A DNA stretch of 64,000 bases from Flavobacterium johnsoniae. Its GTDB lineage: Bacteria > Bacteroidota > Bacteroidia > Flavobacteriales > Flavobacteriaceae. How positions within the stretch are numbered: position 1 is the first letter of the stretch; every line of letters starts with the position of its first letter. Positions 25,878 through 35,144 of this stretch are shown here, piece after piece. The translations under genes were made by a program, and so were the position numbers. Location of the stretch: contig NZ_MLFK01000010.1 in NCBI RefSeq assembly GCF_001879205.1, positions 124,001-188,000 on the forward strand, in the 5' to 3' direction. The notes beneath the pieces were generated by a model that was not told the origin of the DNA, ran no database searches, and saw only the letters and a program-made list of their open reading frames with translations.

Positions 25878-28281
25878 AATTAACCTCTATCTGAATCGAC
25901 GAAACCGGAATTCCATTTCCTGTCGTCGCTTTTAACTGAGTATTTTCTTTCTTACCGTTTGATTGAATAATCGCAATACATTTTCCGTTAAACAACTTAC
26001 AGGAATTCGCTTTAAACGAATCGAGATTAGCCTGATAGCCGTTATCAACACCAACTAATTTTCCACCGCCAGTCACTTCAAAATTGATTAAATCCATGGC
26101 ATTTGGAAGAAGATTTCCATCTTTATCAACAATTGAAACCGTTACATAAACCAAATCGTAAGTATCATTTTTAATTGTTGATTTATCTGCTTTTAGATCT
26201 ATTTTAGAAGCTTCTCCCGCTGTGTGAATTTCTTTTTCTAAAACTACTTTTCCGTTCTTTCTTGAAACAGCTTTTAATGTTCCCGGTTCAAATTTTACTT
26301 TCCATGAAATATGCAAGTCATCATTTTGTTTTGCTTTTGTTCCGAGAGATTTTCCGTTTAAGAATAATTCCACTTCATCGGCATTGTTGTAATATGCCCA
26401 AACTTCTACTTCCTGATCTTTTTTCCAGTTCCAATGCGGAAAAATATGCAGCATTGTTTTGTTCGACCATTCACTTTGGTACATATAATACACATCTTTT
26501 GGAAGTCCGGCCAAATCCACAATTCCGAAATAAGAACTTCTTGCAGGATACGGATACGGATCTGGTTCGCCGATATAATCAAAACCGGTCCAGATAAAAG
26601 TTCCCGCCATGAAATCCAGCTTTTTAATCGTTTTCCAGTTTTCTTCGTGCGTTGCACCCCAGTACGATTTCACCTGATCGTAAGCCGAAACCGTCCAGTC
26701 TGCGTTACCGTCAAACGAAGCACCGTGTTTGGTTGGCCACGCTTTAATTCCGTCTGGAAAATCATAATGTCCGCGCGTTTCTAAAGCCGAAACACTTTCT
26801 GAAGCTAATATTTTCTGCCCTTTAAAACGAGTTGGAAAATCTTTATAATCTTCGTGTTTGTAATTGAACCCTAAAAGATCCAAAGCACCCGACTGATAAA
26901 TAAAATTCTTCTCAATAACATTTTCCGTCAAAGCCGAAGTTACTGGACGAGTCGTATCTAACGATTTCACGATTTTAGCCAATTCTCTGGTAATCGCAAT
27001 TCCTGTCGAATCAAATTGTTCTCTAATTTCGTTACCAATACTCCACATCATAACCGATGGGTGATTGCGGTCTCTTTTAATAAAATCTTCTAAATCCTGT
27101 TTGTGCCACGCATCCCAATCTTTATGGTAGTCGTTGGTTACTTTTTTCTTCTTCCAAACATCAAAAGCTTCATCCTGAACGATGAACCCCATTTCGTCAC
27201 ACAATTGCATCATTTCCAAAGAATGAGGGTTATGTGACATTCTGATAGCGTTTGCACCCATTTCTTTCATCAAAGTCAGTTTTCTTCTCACCGCATGAAT
27301 ATTTTCAACAGCTCCCAAAGCGCCGTTATCATGATGCAGGCAGACTCCTAAAATCTTCGTTGGTTTTCCGTTTAAAGAAAATCCTTTCTCCGAATCAAAA
27401 CTAAAGAAACGGAAACCTAGCGGCGTTTCGTAATTGTCAACTAATTTCGATTTTTCGTATATTTTAGTGATCACTTTATACAAATACGGGTTTTCAGTAT
27501 CCCACAATTTTGGCTGATTTAAAACCAAATCGTGAATCTTTTTCTCTGAAGTTTTCGCCGATATTTTTTCTGTTGAAGTGAAATTAGCAACCTCTTTATT
27601 ATCCCCATTTAAAACTGAAGTAACAAGTTTAAATTCTTTCGAAGTTTCATTGTCATTATCAATTGTAACTTCTAAATGAATTTTAGATTTTGCTGCAGAA
27701 ACTTCTGGCGTTGTTACAAAAGTTCCCCACTTCCCTACGTGCAATTTTTCAGTTGCAACCAAGCGCACATTTCTATAAATTCCAGATCCTGTGTACCACC
27801 TTGAATTCGGCTGTGCATCGTTATCGACTTTTACCGCGATTACATTCTCTTTTCCAAAGTTGACATATTTTGATAAATCATAACCAAAAGAAATATACCC
27901 GTTTGGACGAATTCCCAATGATTTGCCATTTATGAAAACTTCGCAGCTCTTAAAAACACCATCAAATTCTATTGAAACTGTTTTGTTTTTCCAGTTAGCA
28001 GGAATAGAAAAAACTTTGCGGTACCAGCCTTTTCCAGCAGGTAAAAAACCTTGTGCTTGTTTGGTTTTAGCATCTTTATCAAAAGCACCTTCAATACTCC
28101 AGTCATGAGGCAGTTGAAGCATTCTCCAATCAGCAGTACTGAAACCAGCTTGTGGAGCCGATGGATAATCTCCTAATTTGAAGTTCCAGTTTTTATTGAA
28201 ATCTTCGACAATTCTGGCTTGTTTTTGCGCAAAAATGGAAACTGAAAACAATAACGCAATTGTAATTTTTTTTAAAATCAT
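25876..28281 (-). CDS. GH2 glycoside hydrolase, beta-galactosidase type
   Basis: Exported 801-residue GH2 enzyme (signal peptide ITIALLFSVSIFAQ). Sugar-binding jelly roll about 25-180, immunoglobulin-like domain about 185-290, catalytic TIM barrel about 295-590. The acid/base is Glu418 (WSIGNEIREQ) and the nucleophile is probably Glu495 (ILASESVSAL). A DUF4982-like and further beta domain follow to the end. Substrate may be beta-galactosyl, alpha-arabinopyranosyl or beta-glucuronyl residues of pectin; the sequence alone does not decide. Last gene of the PUL on the minus strand. Confidence 0.9.
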   Translation of the reverse strand: MILKKITIALLFSVSIFAQKQARIVEDFNKNWNFKLGDYPSAPQAGFSTADWRMLQLPHDWSIEGAFDKDAKTKQAQGFLPAGKGWYRKVFSIPANWKNKTVSIEFDGVFKSCEVFINGKSLGIRPNGYISFGYDLSKYVNFGKENVIAVKVDNDAQPNSRWYTGSGIYRNVRLVATEKLHVGKWGTFVTTPEVSAAKSKIHLEVTIDNDNETSKEFKLVTSVLNGDNKEVANFTSTEKISAKTSEKKIHDLVLNQPKLWDTENPYLYKVITKIYEKSKLVDNYETPLGFRFFSFDSEKGFSLNGKPTKILGVCLHHDNGALGAVENIHAVRRKLTLMKEMGANAIRMSHNPHSLEMMQLCDEMGFIVQDEAFDVWKKKKVTNDYHKDWDAWHKQDLEDFIKRDRNHPSVMMWSIGNEIREQFDSTGIAITRELAKIVKSLDTTRPVTSALTENVIEKNFIYQSGALDLLGFNYKHEDYKDFPTRFKGQKILASESVSALETRGHYDFPDGIKAWPTKHGASFDGNADWTVSAYDQVKSYWGATHEENWKTIKKLDFMAGTFIWTGFDYIGEPDPYPYPARSSYFGIVDLAGLPKDVYYMYQSEWSNKTMLHIFPHWNWKKDQEVEVWAYYNNADEVELFLNGKSLGTKAKQNDDLHISWKVKFEPGTLKAVSRKNGKVVLEKEIHTAGEASKIDLKADKSTIKNDTYDLVYVTVSIVDKDGNLLPNAMDLINFEVTGGGKLVGVDNGYQANLDSFKANSCKLFNGKCIAIIQSNGKKENTQLKATTGNGIPVSSIQIEVN

Positions 28282-28296
28282 ATTCTTTAGTTTTCT

Positions 28297-28427
28297 CTCG
28301 CAAAGTCGCAGAGACGCAAAGAAAGTTAAACCATATAAGTAATATAAGATAATTTAAGTTTGTCTTCATTGAACTTATATTACTTATATGGTTAAGAAAA
28401 ACCTTTGCGCTTTTGCGACTTTGCGAG
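28297..28427. repeat. Nested inverted repeat between two GH2 genes
   Basis: Outer arms at 28297-28321 and 28403-28427 match in 22 of 25 positions and contain CTTTGCGACTTTGCGAG-type words. Inner arms at 28326-28348 and 28374-28395 contain AACCATATAAGTAATATAAG and match apart from one missing base. The structure starts 14 bases after the stop of the upstream GH2 gene. There is no U-run, so it is not a standard terminator. Confidence 0.8.
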
Positions 28428-28441
28428 ATTAATTTTTTATT

Positions 28442-31400
28442 TTATTGAAATTCGAAATTATCCAGCATCAATCCCTTCAAATCATCGCCTTCTAATGTAA
28501 TTTTATACGTTCCCGCATTAATATAACCACCGGAAGTTGTATTTAAAATCTTCCATTTTTCTGGTGCTGTAAAAAATTCAATGGTATCGTTTCGCATTAA
28601 AATTCCGTATGCATCTTCCATTTTAAATTTGACTTTTAAAGGCGTTTCATTTCTGTTCATGAATTTAAAACGCATCAAATAAATTCCCGCAACACCAGGT
28701 TTTACTTCAAACTGAATGCTGTTTGCTGTTTTTTTGGTAAACTCAATATAATCGGCTTTTTTGAAATTTCCCTTTTCAATTCCGGTTCCTGTGGTTTTCG
28801 CATTTTCAGCTTCAATGATTACAACAGGTCTTGAGTCGTCTTTTTCTCCCATATCGTAAACCGGAACAACCGCAATTGTACTTATCGACTCAGCATTATC
28901 AAAAAGAATTTTTTCTCCTTTTTTTACTTTTTTGTTGAAGATGGCAAACGAAACTCCATTGCTGTTTTTTGCTTTTTCCTCTATTTTTTTATAATCAGAA
29001 AACGAAGCTGATTCTTTGATTTTACTATCAACTAAAACATAAATATTCGAATCTTCTTTGGCAGTAAACGAACCTTTATTTTTAGAAGTAACTGAAAATT
29101 GTAAATAATCAGCACCAAATAATTCAGAAGGCAATTCGGTAAAAACAACATCAGAATCTGAAAATTGTTTTGAATTGATATCCATCCACGAAGCTATTTT
29201 GTTGGTTTTATCATAAGAATCTAGAACCAGATTCTGAATATTTTTTGGAGATGCATCAGCAGGTCTCAGTTTTCGATCTTTAGTCCCGATGGCAATTGCA
29301 GAAATAATAGCCTGCCCTGCTTTTACATTCGGAAACGAAATCACAATTTTTCCGTCTTTGCTTTTTACTGTAAAAGTTTTTTTCAGCGCCTGATCGTGTC
29401 CCGCTTCTGCCCAAATATCAAAATCTTTTAAAACGACATTTTCGTTGATGGCAACATCAAATAAACGCCAGCCTTTGCAGTCCATTCCGCCTCCCGTTCC
29501 GTACCACGGTTCTGTAAAATATAGTTCTACTAAATATTCTCCATTGGCAACAGGAAATTCGTAACGCAATTTGTCAACGCCATATCTAAAACTCTGAAAT
29601 AATTCGGGATCTTTTGTACCGTTTATTGGATCAAAAGTCGTTCTCTGACTCGCAAAGAAATCTGGAAGTTTTTCAAAATTATCTGTCCATGATGAAGAAC
29701 CCCAAGTATATTTTCCGCTTTTGTGCGTATCTGTAAACCAAGTGTTTCCTGAACTATCTGTAAATTCAGATCCACCGCAATTTACTCTGTAAATATAATT
29801 ATATCCTTTTGTATCTTTTACTAAATCTGTTTTTTCAGGAGTTAAATCGGCTAAATTTGGCGCTTTCGGCAGTGTATTCAAAACGACATAATCTTTGGCA
29901 ACCGCCACTCCGTTTACATATCCAACAGCATACAAAACATTGTATTGAATATTGACATTATTAAACTGAAAATGTTTTCCGATTCCTGGATTTTTTAATT
30001 TTCCTAAAGAAGATTTATTGACGTCATTAAACAATTCTACTTCGTCACAATTTGAATAAATATCGATTCCGTTTTTGATTCCGGGTTTATCCCAACGGCT
30101 TGGCCAAGTGTGCGAAACAATATACACCATCGGATTGGTTTTGTTCGAAACATAATTGGCGCGGTACATATAAAAGGCGTCCAAAGGTTCGCCCCAAATA
30201 GTAAAAAGTCCTTTGTAATTTACCGGACCGACTTTGTCAATATCTCGAAATCCTTCTCCGTTTTGTACTCTCCCTGGATTTTCGTGCGAAGCAAAAAGCC
30301 AGTTGAACTGCCCCGCAATTTTATCTTTAACCGATTCGGCTTCGCGGACTTTAATTTCCATTAATTGAGAAAAACGGTTTTCGCTCAAAGTTCCTTTTTG
30401 GTCAAACTCACCTTCGGCATGTAAATCAGCTGAACGCCAAGCGCCGTATTCGCCATTTAACAACTGCGTGCTCATTTCCAAATGATATTTTAACGGATCT
30501 CCGCCATACGTTCCTGACCAGTTTTGAACGACATTCCAATCTGTTCCTTCTCCTCCGTTGCAAGTCGTCACGATTCGTTGAGAAGCTGATAACGGATCCA
30601 TTTCACGAATAATCTGAGTACATTCTTCGGCAAATTCCTTTGGAATGGTACTTTCATTCTGCAAACCCCACATCACTACAGACGGACTGTTTCTACGTTC
30701 CTTAATCCATTCGCGTAATAAGGTCTTGAAATTTTCTTTAAACTCCGGTGTGTCGTACCAAATATGTGCCGAAAACTGACTCCAAAATAAAATCCCGTTT
30801 TCGTCTAATTCTTTTTGGTACAATAAATTATGAGGCTGATGCGCTTCTCTAAAAGCGTTAAATCCGCCCGCGTTAATTTGTTCGATTCTGGAATGAATCA
30901 TTTCGTCTGAAAACGAATGACTGTTTCCAATTAAATGTTCGTATTCGCAGGTTCCGTTGATGAATAAGGGTTCGTCATTGATAAAAAAACGATTGTCTTT
31001 TCCGTCACGGCTAACCGGCCAGCTCACCCAGCGGATTCCGTAAGGCGTTGTTAACTGATCAATTATTTTTCCGTTTTCATAAACTGAAGTCACTAATTTA
31101 TACAAATACGGATTTGACGGCGACCATAATTTCGGATTTACAATCTCTGGAAGTGTCTGTGCTATTTCTTTTGTTTCTTCTGAATTAATTTTGTTGGCGT
31201 TTTTTGTAATGGCAACTTTCTTTCCTGAAGCATCAAAAAGGATGTTTTCGATCGTTAAATTTCGGTTTGAAGTGCCGTAATTTCTGATCTCTGTTGTAGT
31301 ATGAAGAATCGCTTTTTGTTTGGAAACCGATTTATCATTCCAGATATGAACGCCAAAAGGTTCTATCCGAACGTCGTTTGTTACAACTAAAGAAACTGGT

Positions 31401-31969
31401 CTGAAAATCCCCATTGGCTGAGAACCTTCAGAGAATCCCCATTCTCCGGAACAGCCTCCGCAAACCCACGGAAGATCTGCAATAAAAGAGGGATGTGCTG
31501 CTTTAACCAAAATCTGGTTTTCTTTATCGAAAGAAACGGCTTTTGTTATGTTTAATGTGAAAGTGGTTCTGCCTCCTTTGTGTTCGCCCACTTTTTTGCC
31601 GTTTACCCAAACGGTCGCATACGAACTTACGCCTTCAAAATATAGAAAAAGCTGTTTTGAAACGTCTTTTTTATCGAGTTTTAAAGTTTTTTTATACCAG
31701 GCGGTACCGTGTAAATTACCGTGTTTTGTTCTTCTGAAACCATAATACTGATCCCAGTTGTGAGGCACATTTACATGCTGCCATGAAGTTTGCGTTTTTG
31801 GGTTCTCTACAAAAGATTTTTCGTCTTGAGGATTATCCAAAATAATGGTTTCCCAAGATGAGTTCAGCGAAACTTCTTTACGAAATTTCGCTGCGCTCTT
31901 TGTGCTTTGACTCCAAACAAAGCATAAACTTGAAAAAAAACAAAAAATAAAAAAAAATATTCTGTTCAT
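28442..31969 (-). CDS. GH2 glycoside hydrolase with malectin and CBM6/35-like domains
   Basis: Large exported enzyme of 1175 residues (signal peptide FFFIFCFFSSLCFVWSQ). GH2 sugar-binding domain about 30-200, immunoglobulin-like about 205-315, TIM barrel about 320-620 with acid/base Glu439 (VVMWGLQNEST) and likely nucleophile Glu507 (LLNGEYGAWRS). A malectin-like domain lies about 735-905 (FDVAINENVVLKDFDIWAEA). The C-terminal 125 residues look like a CBM6/35 module (IIEAENAKTTGTG to LMLDNFEF). Two carbohydrate-binding parts suggest action on large branched pectin pieces. Exact specificity is not visible. Confidence 0.88.
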   Translation of the reverse strand: MNRIFFFIFCFFSSLCFVWSQSTKSAAKFRKEVSLNSSWETIILDNPQDEKSFVENPKTQTSWQHVNVPHNWDQYYGFRRTKHGNLHGTAWYKKTLKLDKKDVSKQLFLYFEGVSSYATVWVNGKKVGEHKGGRTTFTLNITKAVSFDKENQILVKAAHPSFIADLPWVCGGCSGEWGFSEGSQPMGIFRPVSLVVTNDVRIEPFGVHIWNDKSVSKQKAILHTTTEIRNYGTSNRNLTIENILFDASGKKVAITKNANKINSEETKEIAQTLPEIVNPKLWSPSNPYLYKLVTSVYENGKIIDQLTTPYGIRWVSWPVSRDGKDNRFFINDEPLFINGTCEYEHLIGNSHSFSDEMIHSRIEQINAGGFNAFREAHQPHNLLYQKELDENGILFWSQFSAHIWYDTPEFKENFKTLLREWIKERRNSPSVVMWGLQNESTIPKEFAEECTQIIREMDPLSASQRIVTTCNGGEGTDWNVVQNWSGTYGGDPLKYHLEMSTQLLNGEYGAWRSADLHAEGEFDQKGTLSENRFSQLMEIKVREAESVKDKIAGQFNWLFASHENPGRVQNGEGFRDIDKVGPVNYKGLFTIWGEPLDAFYMYRANYVSNKTNPMVYIVSHTWPSRWDKPGIKNGIDIYSNCDEVELFNDVNKSSLGKLKNPGIGKHFQFNNVNIQYNVLYAVGYVNGVAVAKDYVVLNTLPKAPNLADLTPEKTDLVKDTKGYNYIYRVNCGGSEFTDSSGNTWFTDTHKSGKYTWGSSSWTDNFEKLPDFFASQRTTFDPINGTKDPELFQSFRYGVDKLRYEFPVANGEYLVELYFTEPWYGTGGGMDCKGWRLFDVAINENVVLKDFDIWAEAGHDQALKKTFTVKSKDGKIVISFPNVKAGQAIISAIAIGTKDRKLRPADASPKNIQNLVLDSYDKTNKIASWMDINSKQFSDSDVVFTELPSELFGADYLQFSVTSKNKGSFTAKEDSNIYVLVDSKIKESASFSDYKKIEEKAKNSNGVSFAIFNKKVKKGEKILFDNAESISTIAVVPVYDMGEKDDSRPVVIIEAENAKTTGTGIEKGNFKKADYIEFTKKTANSIQFEVKPGVAGIYLMRFKFMNRNETPLKVKFKMEDAYGILMRNDTIEFFTAPEKWKILNTTSGGYINAGTYKITLEGDDLKGLMLDNFEFQ

Positions 31970-31974
31970 ATTTT

Positions 31975-32095
31975 TAAACCATATAAGTGATATAAGGTAA
32001 TTTAGATCCCTCTCCCGAAGCCTCGGGATCGGGATGACAAGATTGTGTTTACTTTGCGTATAAACCTGACGGATTTTAAAAACCCATCAGGTTTA
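31975..32095. repeat. Mixed intergenic hairpins after the GH67/GH20-like gene region
   Basis: AAACCATATAAGTGATATAAGG at 31978 onward is a lone arm of the AACCATATAAG word family. TCCCGA-AGCC-TCGGGA forms a small perfect hairpin. AAACCTGACGG near 32062 pairs with CCCATCAGGTTT ending near 32094, with one mismatch. These lie upstream of the GH2 gene at 28442-31969 on the minus strand. Confidence 0.5.
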
Positions 32096-32110
32096 ACTTT
32101 ACATTTATTC

Positions 32111-32217
32111 GCGTGAGGGATTGAGGCGGTATCTCCCGATTTAGAAAAACAAGGCTTTTTAGCCGTAGTTTTTGTTAATCGGGAATATAGCCGAAAGCCC
32201 GACCCGGAGGGACACGC
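32111..32217. repeat. Multi-stem structured intergenic element
   Basis: The ends GCGTG (32111-32115) and CACGC (32213-32217) can pair. Inside, CCCGATT pairs with AATCGGG, with AGGCT/AGCC nested between, followed by a conserved-looking ATATAGCCGAAAGCCCGA. From memory, elements with GCGTGAGGGATTGA at one end and GCCGAAAGCCCGA near the other are scattered through flavobacterial genomes. Function is unknown; I cannot tell whether it is an RNA or a mobile palindrome. Confidence 0.5.
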
Positions 32218-32225
32218 CCAAATTA

Positions 32226-34955
32226 TTAATAAAACAACCAGTCAATAGCCGCTTTTTCTCCTGCATCGATATACCCAACATCGCGCGGTGTGATGGTTTG
32301 ATCTGCGTCTATAAAGCCTAAAATCAATACTTTTCCTTTTCCTAAATCTAATTTATTTTCGCCCGGCTGGAAAGTATACGTATGAATGTTTACTCTCGGA
32401 AGCTCTTTTAAATTCATGGCACTTGCCAAAATTACTTCGGCCTGACCGTGCGCATTTCCTGCTGCATCTGTTTCCAAACTTGGCGGTAACAAAAATCTCT
32501 TTTGATCTGAATTGAAATAACCAACCACTAATTTAACCGCTTTTGTGTTTCTAAACTTCAAATGTGTCCCTTTTTCATTCTGGTCATTTTCTACAAACGA
32601 AAATCCTCTTAAGTTTTGAAGTTCAGGAGCGATTTTCGTTAATTCAGAAATATCGGTTCCGTAAACTTTTGTTCCTGTTTTTACTAAATAAGTTCCCGGT
32701 TTTTCGTCGATGAAAGTAACTTCTGCCGTTTTCCAAGGTTTTCCTTCTTTGGTTTCAATTTTTCCGTCTTTTGAAGCTTTTAATTTCTCCAGATTTCTTT
32801 TGAAATTCGCCAATTCACGTTCGTAATGCGGCAATAATTCAGCCCACGTTTTGTTATTTCCGTCATCGCCTCCAATTGGAATTCGGCGTTGAGCCGTCTG
32901 CATACTGTTGGCATAGTAATACGTATCTTTTGTCAGTTTTACCAGTAATTCGTAATACTCGATACTTTTCTCTAAATGAGGCATAGCTTTGTCTAAATCG
33001 CTGATATCGTTTGAATAACTGTATCTTAAAACCAATAAGGCTGCTTTTACTTTTTCTGAAAAGAAATCGGCGAACGCTTTATAGGCATGCATATCGTTTT
33101 TAAGACGGGCAAATTCTTCTTTGTCTTTGGTTACGCTAGCTTCGGCTTTGTCGATGGCTTCAACTGCTAATCTTCCGTGTTCTGTGATTTCAGCAATAAT
33201 CTGTGTTGGAAGTTCGCCCGAATGCGGTTCTTTATTCCATTCTTTTTTAGCATATTCCAAAAGCAATTCTCCCGCAGGACCACAAGATTCGTGGAATCCC
33301 GGATAAACACGCCATTTCGACGGATTTACCAATTGGCTTTCAAACATTCCTAATAATAAGGTTTGACGGTTTCCTTCGGTGATTCCGAAACGTCTTAATG
33401 TTTTTGGAGCAATTTCTCCTGTTTCTTCGTATGCTTTTAAGATGTTATTTGCAGCTTCCTGACTAGTTCCAAATTTAGCAGCTAAATCATTATCCCAGAA
33501 TTTCACCTCTTCATTTCGGTCTCTTTTGCTGTCCCAAGCATATCTTGCCCACGCTTTGTACCAGATCCAGTCACGATCCATTTCTAGTAAACGCTCGCCT
33601 GTTTTAGTTTTATCGGCAGAGTACGGCCAATCCCAATACGATGCCTGTGGATACAAGTGTAATGCATTAGCACCGTGAACGCTGTGCATGGCTTTAACCG
33701 TTTTTTGAATAAAGTCCGGCGAACCGTATCTGAAAGGTTCTAAGTTGGCCAAGATATGCACGTTTTCAATATGGATTGATTTTAAAGCGCTCAATTGTTT
33801 ATGCGTTTCACCCCAAGGTCCTCCCGGCGTATAAGTCGTCAAAGATTCTCCTGTATATTTACTTTCTGTGTACAGGTTTTTGTATAACGGAAGCGATTTT
33901 TCCATAACCAAAGGCCCGTCCGTATCATGCGAACGCAAAATAATTGGCGGTTCGTCTGTTCTTCCCAATGCTTTTAATCCATCCTGAACGCCTGGAATAA
34001 TCGTTTTGGTAAACCATTCTACGTCATCATCAATGGTGTTGATGGCTTCTCCTAAACAAACTAACAATCCCACATTTGGATATTTTTCGATAAAAGCGGC
34101 AATAGATTTTCTGGTATAATCTGAAAGTAATGGCGTAATTGGACGCGAACGATCTTGTGTTTTAATGTTGTAATGTTCTGCAAAAGGCTTAGAAACAATA
34201 ATATTATAAAACATCTGAATTACCCATATTCCTCTTTTATTGGCTTCTACCGTTAAGAATTTATAGATTTCTTCGTTCTTTTTGAAATCTTCGTCGCTTA
34301 CTTCTACAGCAAACGGATATTCTTTTAGTTTTACTAAAGAGGCAAATGGGTGTCCGTTCCATAAATACAAAGAGTTCATGCGGTTTTCAACCAGCATATC
34401 CAGATACTTTATCCATAAAGCTTTATCGTAAAACCAAGGAAAAGTTTCTGGTGTATAAGGATATTCGTAAACGTCACGCCCCGGAAGATAAACCGGTTTC
34501 TGCATTCCGATACAGGCTCCTCTTAGAACCATTTCCGGACTGTCATCCAAATTAATTTCTGACGGAAGTTTTCCTGAACTTTTAATACGGTCTGCTAATT
34601 CTAAAGCACCATACAAAGCTCCAGAAGCATCTGTTCCTTCAATGTAAATGATATTTTTTTGTGTGCGAATTTGAAAACCTTCTTTTTTAGTCAGTTTACT
34701 ATCGTCGATTTTCGCGCTTTTGGCATTTTGTTTCCAGAAATCGGTTCCTTTTTCCCCAATAACAATTACCTGATCTTTTGATTTTGTAATTTTATTAGAA
34801 GAAGTGATTTTTAAACCTTTTGAAGTAAGAGTTTCTGATAGTTTTTCGGCTCCAAATTTTGCTCTTGGCGAATTGGTATCACTAACAATTGTGACATTCT
34901 GCGCTGTCGCAAAAGTGACGAAGCAACCTAAAAAAAGTAAGCTTAAATATTTCAT
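32226..34955 (-). CDS. Exported glycoside hydrolase-like protein, GH67/GH20-type N-domain
   Basis: 909-residue exported protein (signal peptide YLSLLFLGCFVTFATAQ). Residues 20-130 form the alpha/beta domain seen before the barrel in GH67, GH20 and GH115 enzymes (IVSDTNSPRAKFGAEKLSET, GTDASGALYGALELADRI). A TIM barrel follows (about 135-480) with ENRMNSLYLWNGHPF and GLLVCLGEAINTIDDD, whose Glu near 302 is a catalytic candidate. A helical part and a C-terminal beta domain (about 720-909) complete it. I cannot assign a CAZy family; an alpha-galacturonidase or alpha-glucuronidase role fits the pectin context but is inference. Confidence 0.65.
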   Translation of the reverse strand: MKYLSLLFLGCFVTFATAQNVTIVSDTNSPRAKFGAEKLSETLTSKGLKITSSNKITKSKDQVIVIGEKGTDFWKQNAKSAKIDDSKLTKKEGFQIRTQKNIIYIEGTDASGALYGALELADRIKSSGKLPSEINLDDSPEMVLRGACIGMQKPVYLPGRDVYEYPYTPETFPWFYDKALWIKYLDMLVENRMNSLYLWNGHPFASLVKLKEYPFAVEVSDEDFKKNEEIYKFLTVEANKRGIWVIQMFYNIIVSKPFAEHYNIKTQDRSRPITPLLSDYTRKSIAAFIEKYPNVGLLVCLGEAINTIDDDVEWFTKTIIPGVQDGLKALGRTDEPPIILRSHDTDGPLVMEKSLPLYKNLYTESKYTGESLTTYTPGGPWGETHKQLSALKSIHIENVHILANLEPFRYGSPDFIQKTVKAMHSVHGANALHLYPQASYWDWPYSADKTKTGERLLEMDRDWIWYKAWARYAWDSKRDRNEEVKFWDNDLAAKFGTSQEAANNILKAYEETGEIAPKTLRRFGITEGNRQTLLLGMFESQLVNPSKWRVYPGFHESCGPAGELLLEYAKKEWNKEPHSGELPTQIIAEITEHGRLAVEAIDKAEASVTKDKEEFARLKNDMHAYKAFADFFSEKVKAALLVLRYSYSNDISDLDKAMPHLEKSIEYYELLVKLTKDTYYYANSMQTAQRRIPIGGDDGNNKTWAELLPHYERELANFKRNLEKLKASKDGKIETKEGKPWKTAEVTFIDEKPGTYLVKTGTKVYGTDISELTKIAPELQNLRGFSFVENDQNEKGTHLKFRNTKAVKLVVGYFNSDQKRFLLPPSLETDAAGNAHGQAEVILASAMNLKELPRVNIHTYTFQPGENKLDLGKGKVLILGFIDADQTITPRDVGYIDAGEKAAIDWLFY

Positions 34956-34986
34956 TACATTATAATTTTATACTGGAAAATTTCCC

Positions 34987-35134
34987 GATTTAATCTGCTC
35001 AATCTGCTAAATCTGCGAGAGTTTATTTTTCACGCAGATTTAGCAGATCAAGCAGATTTATTTTGCTTTTTTGCCACAGATTAAAGGATTAAAAAGATTT
35101 TTTTCAATCTGGGGAAATCTTTTAATCTGTGGGC
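34987..35134. repeat. Two inverted repeats after the epimerase-like gene
   Basis: First pair: arms at about 34989-35019 and 35031-35060 built from AATCTGCTAAATCTGCG and its complement, matching in about 26 of 30 positions. Second pair: CCACAGATTAAAGGATT (from 35074) and AATCTTTTAATCTGTGG (to 35132). The second begins 11 bases after the upstream gene's stop. No U-run. Confidence 0.75.
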
Positions 35135-35144
35135 TAAATATTAT

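Noticed and set aside
26262-26784. Plus-strand open frames of 111 and 116 codons within the GH2 gene.
   Set aside because: They are antisense to conserved catalytic-domain codons and have no protein features.
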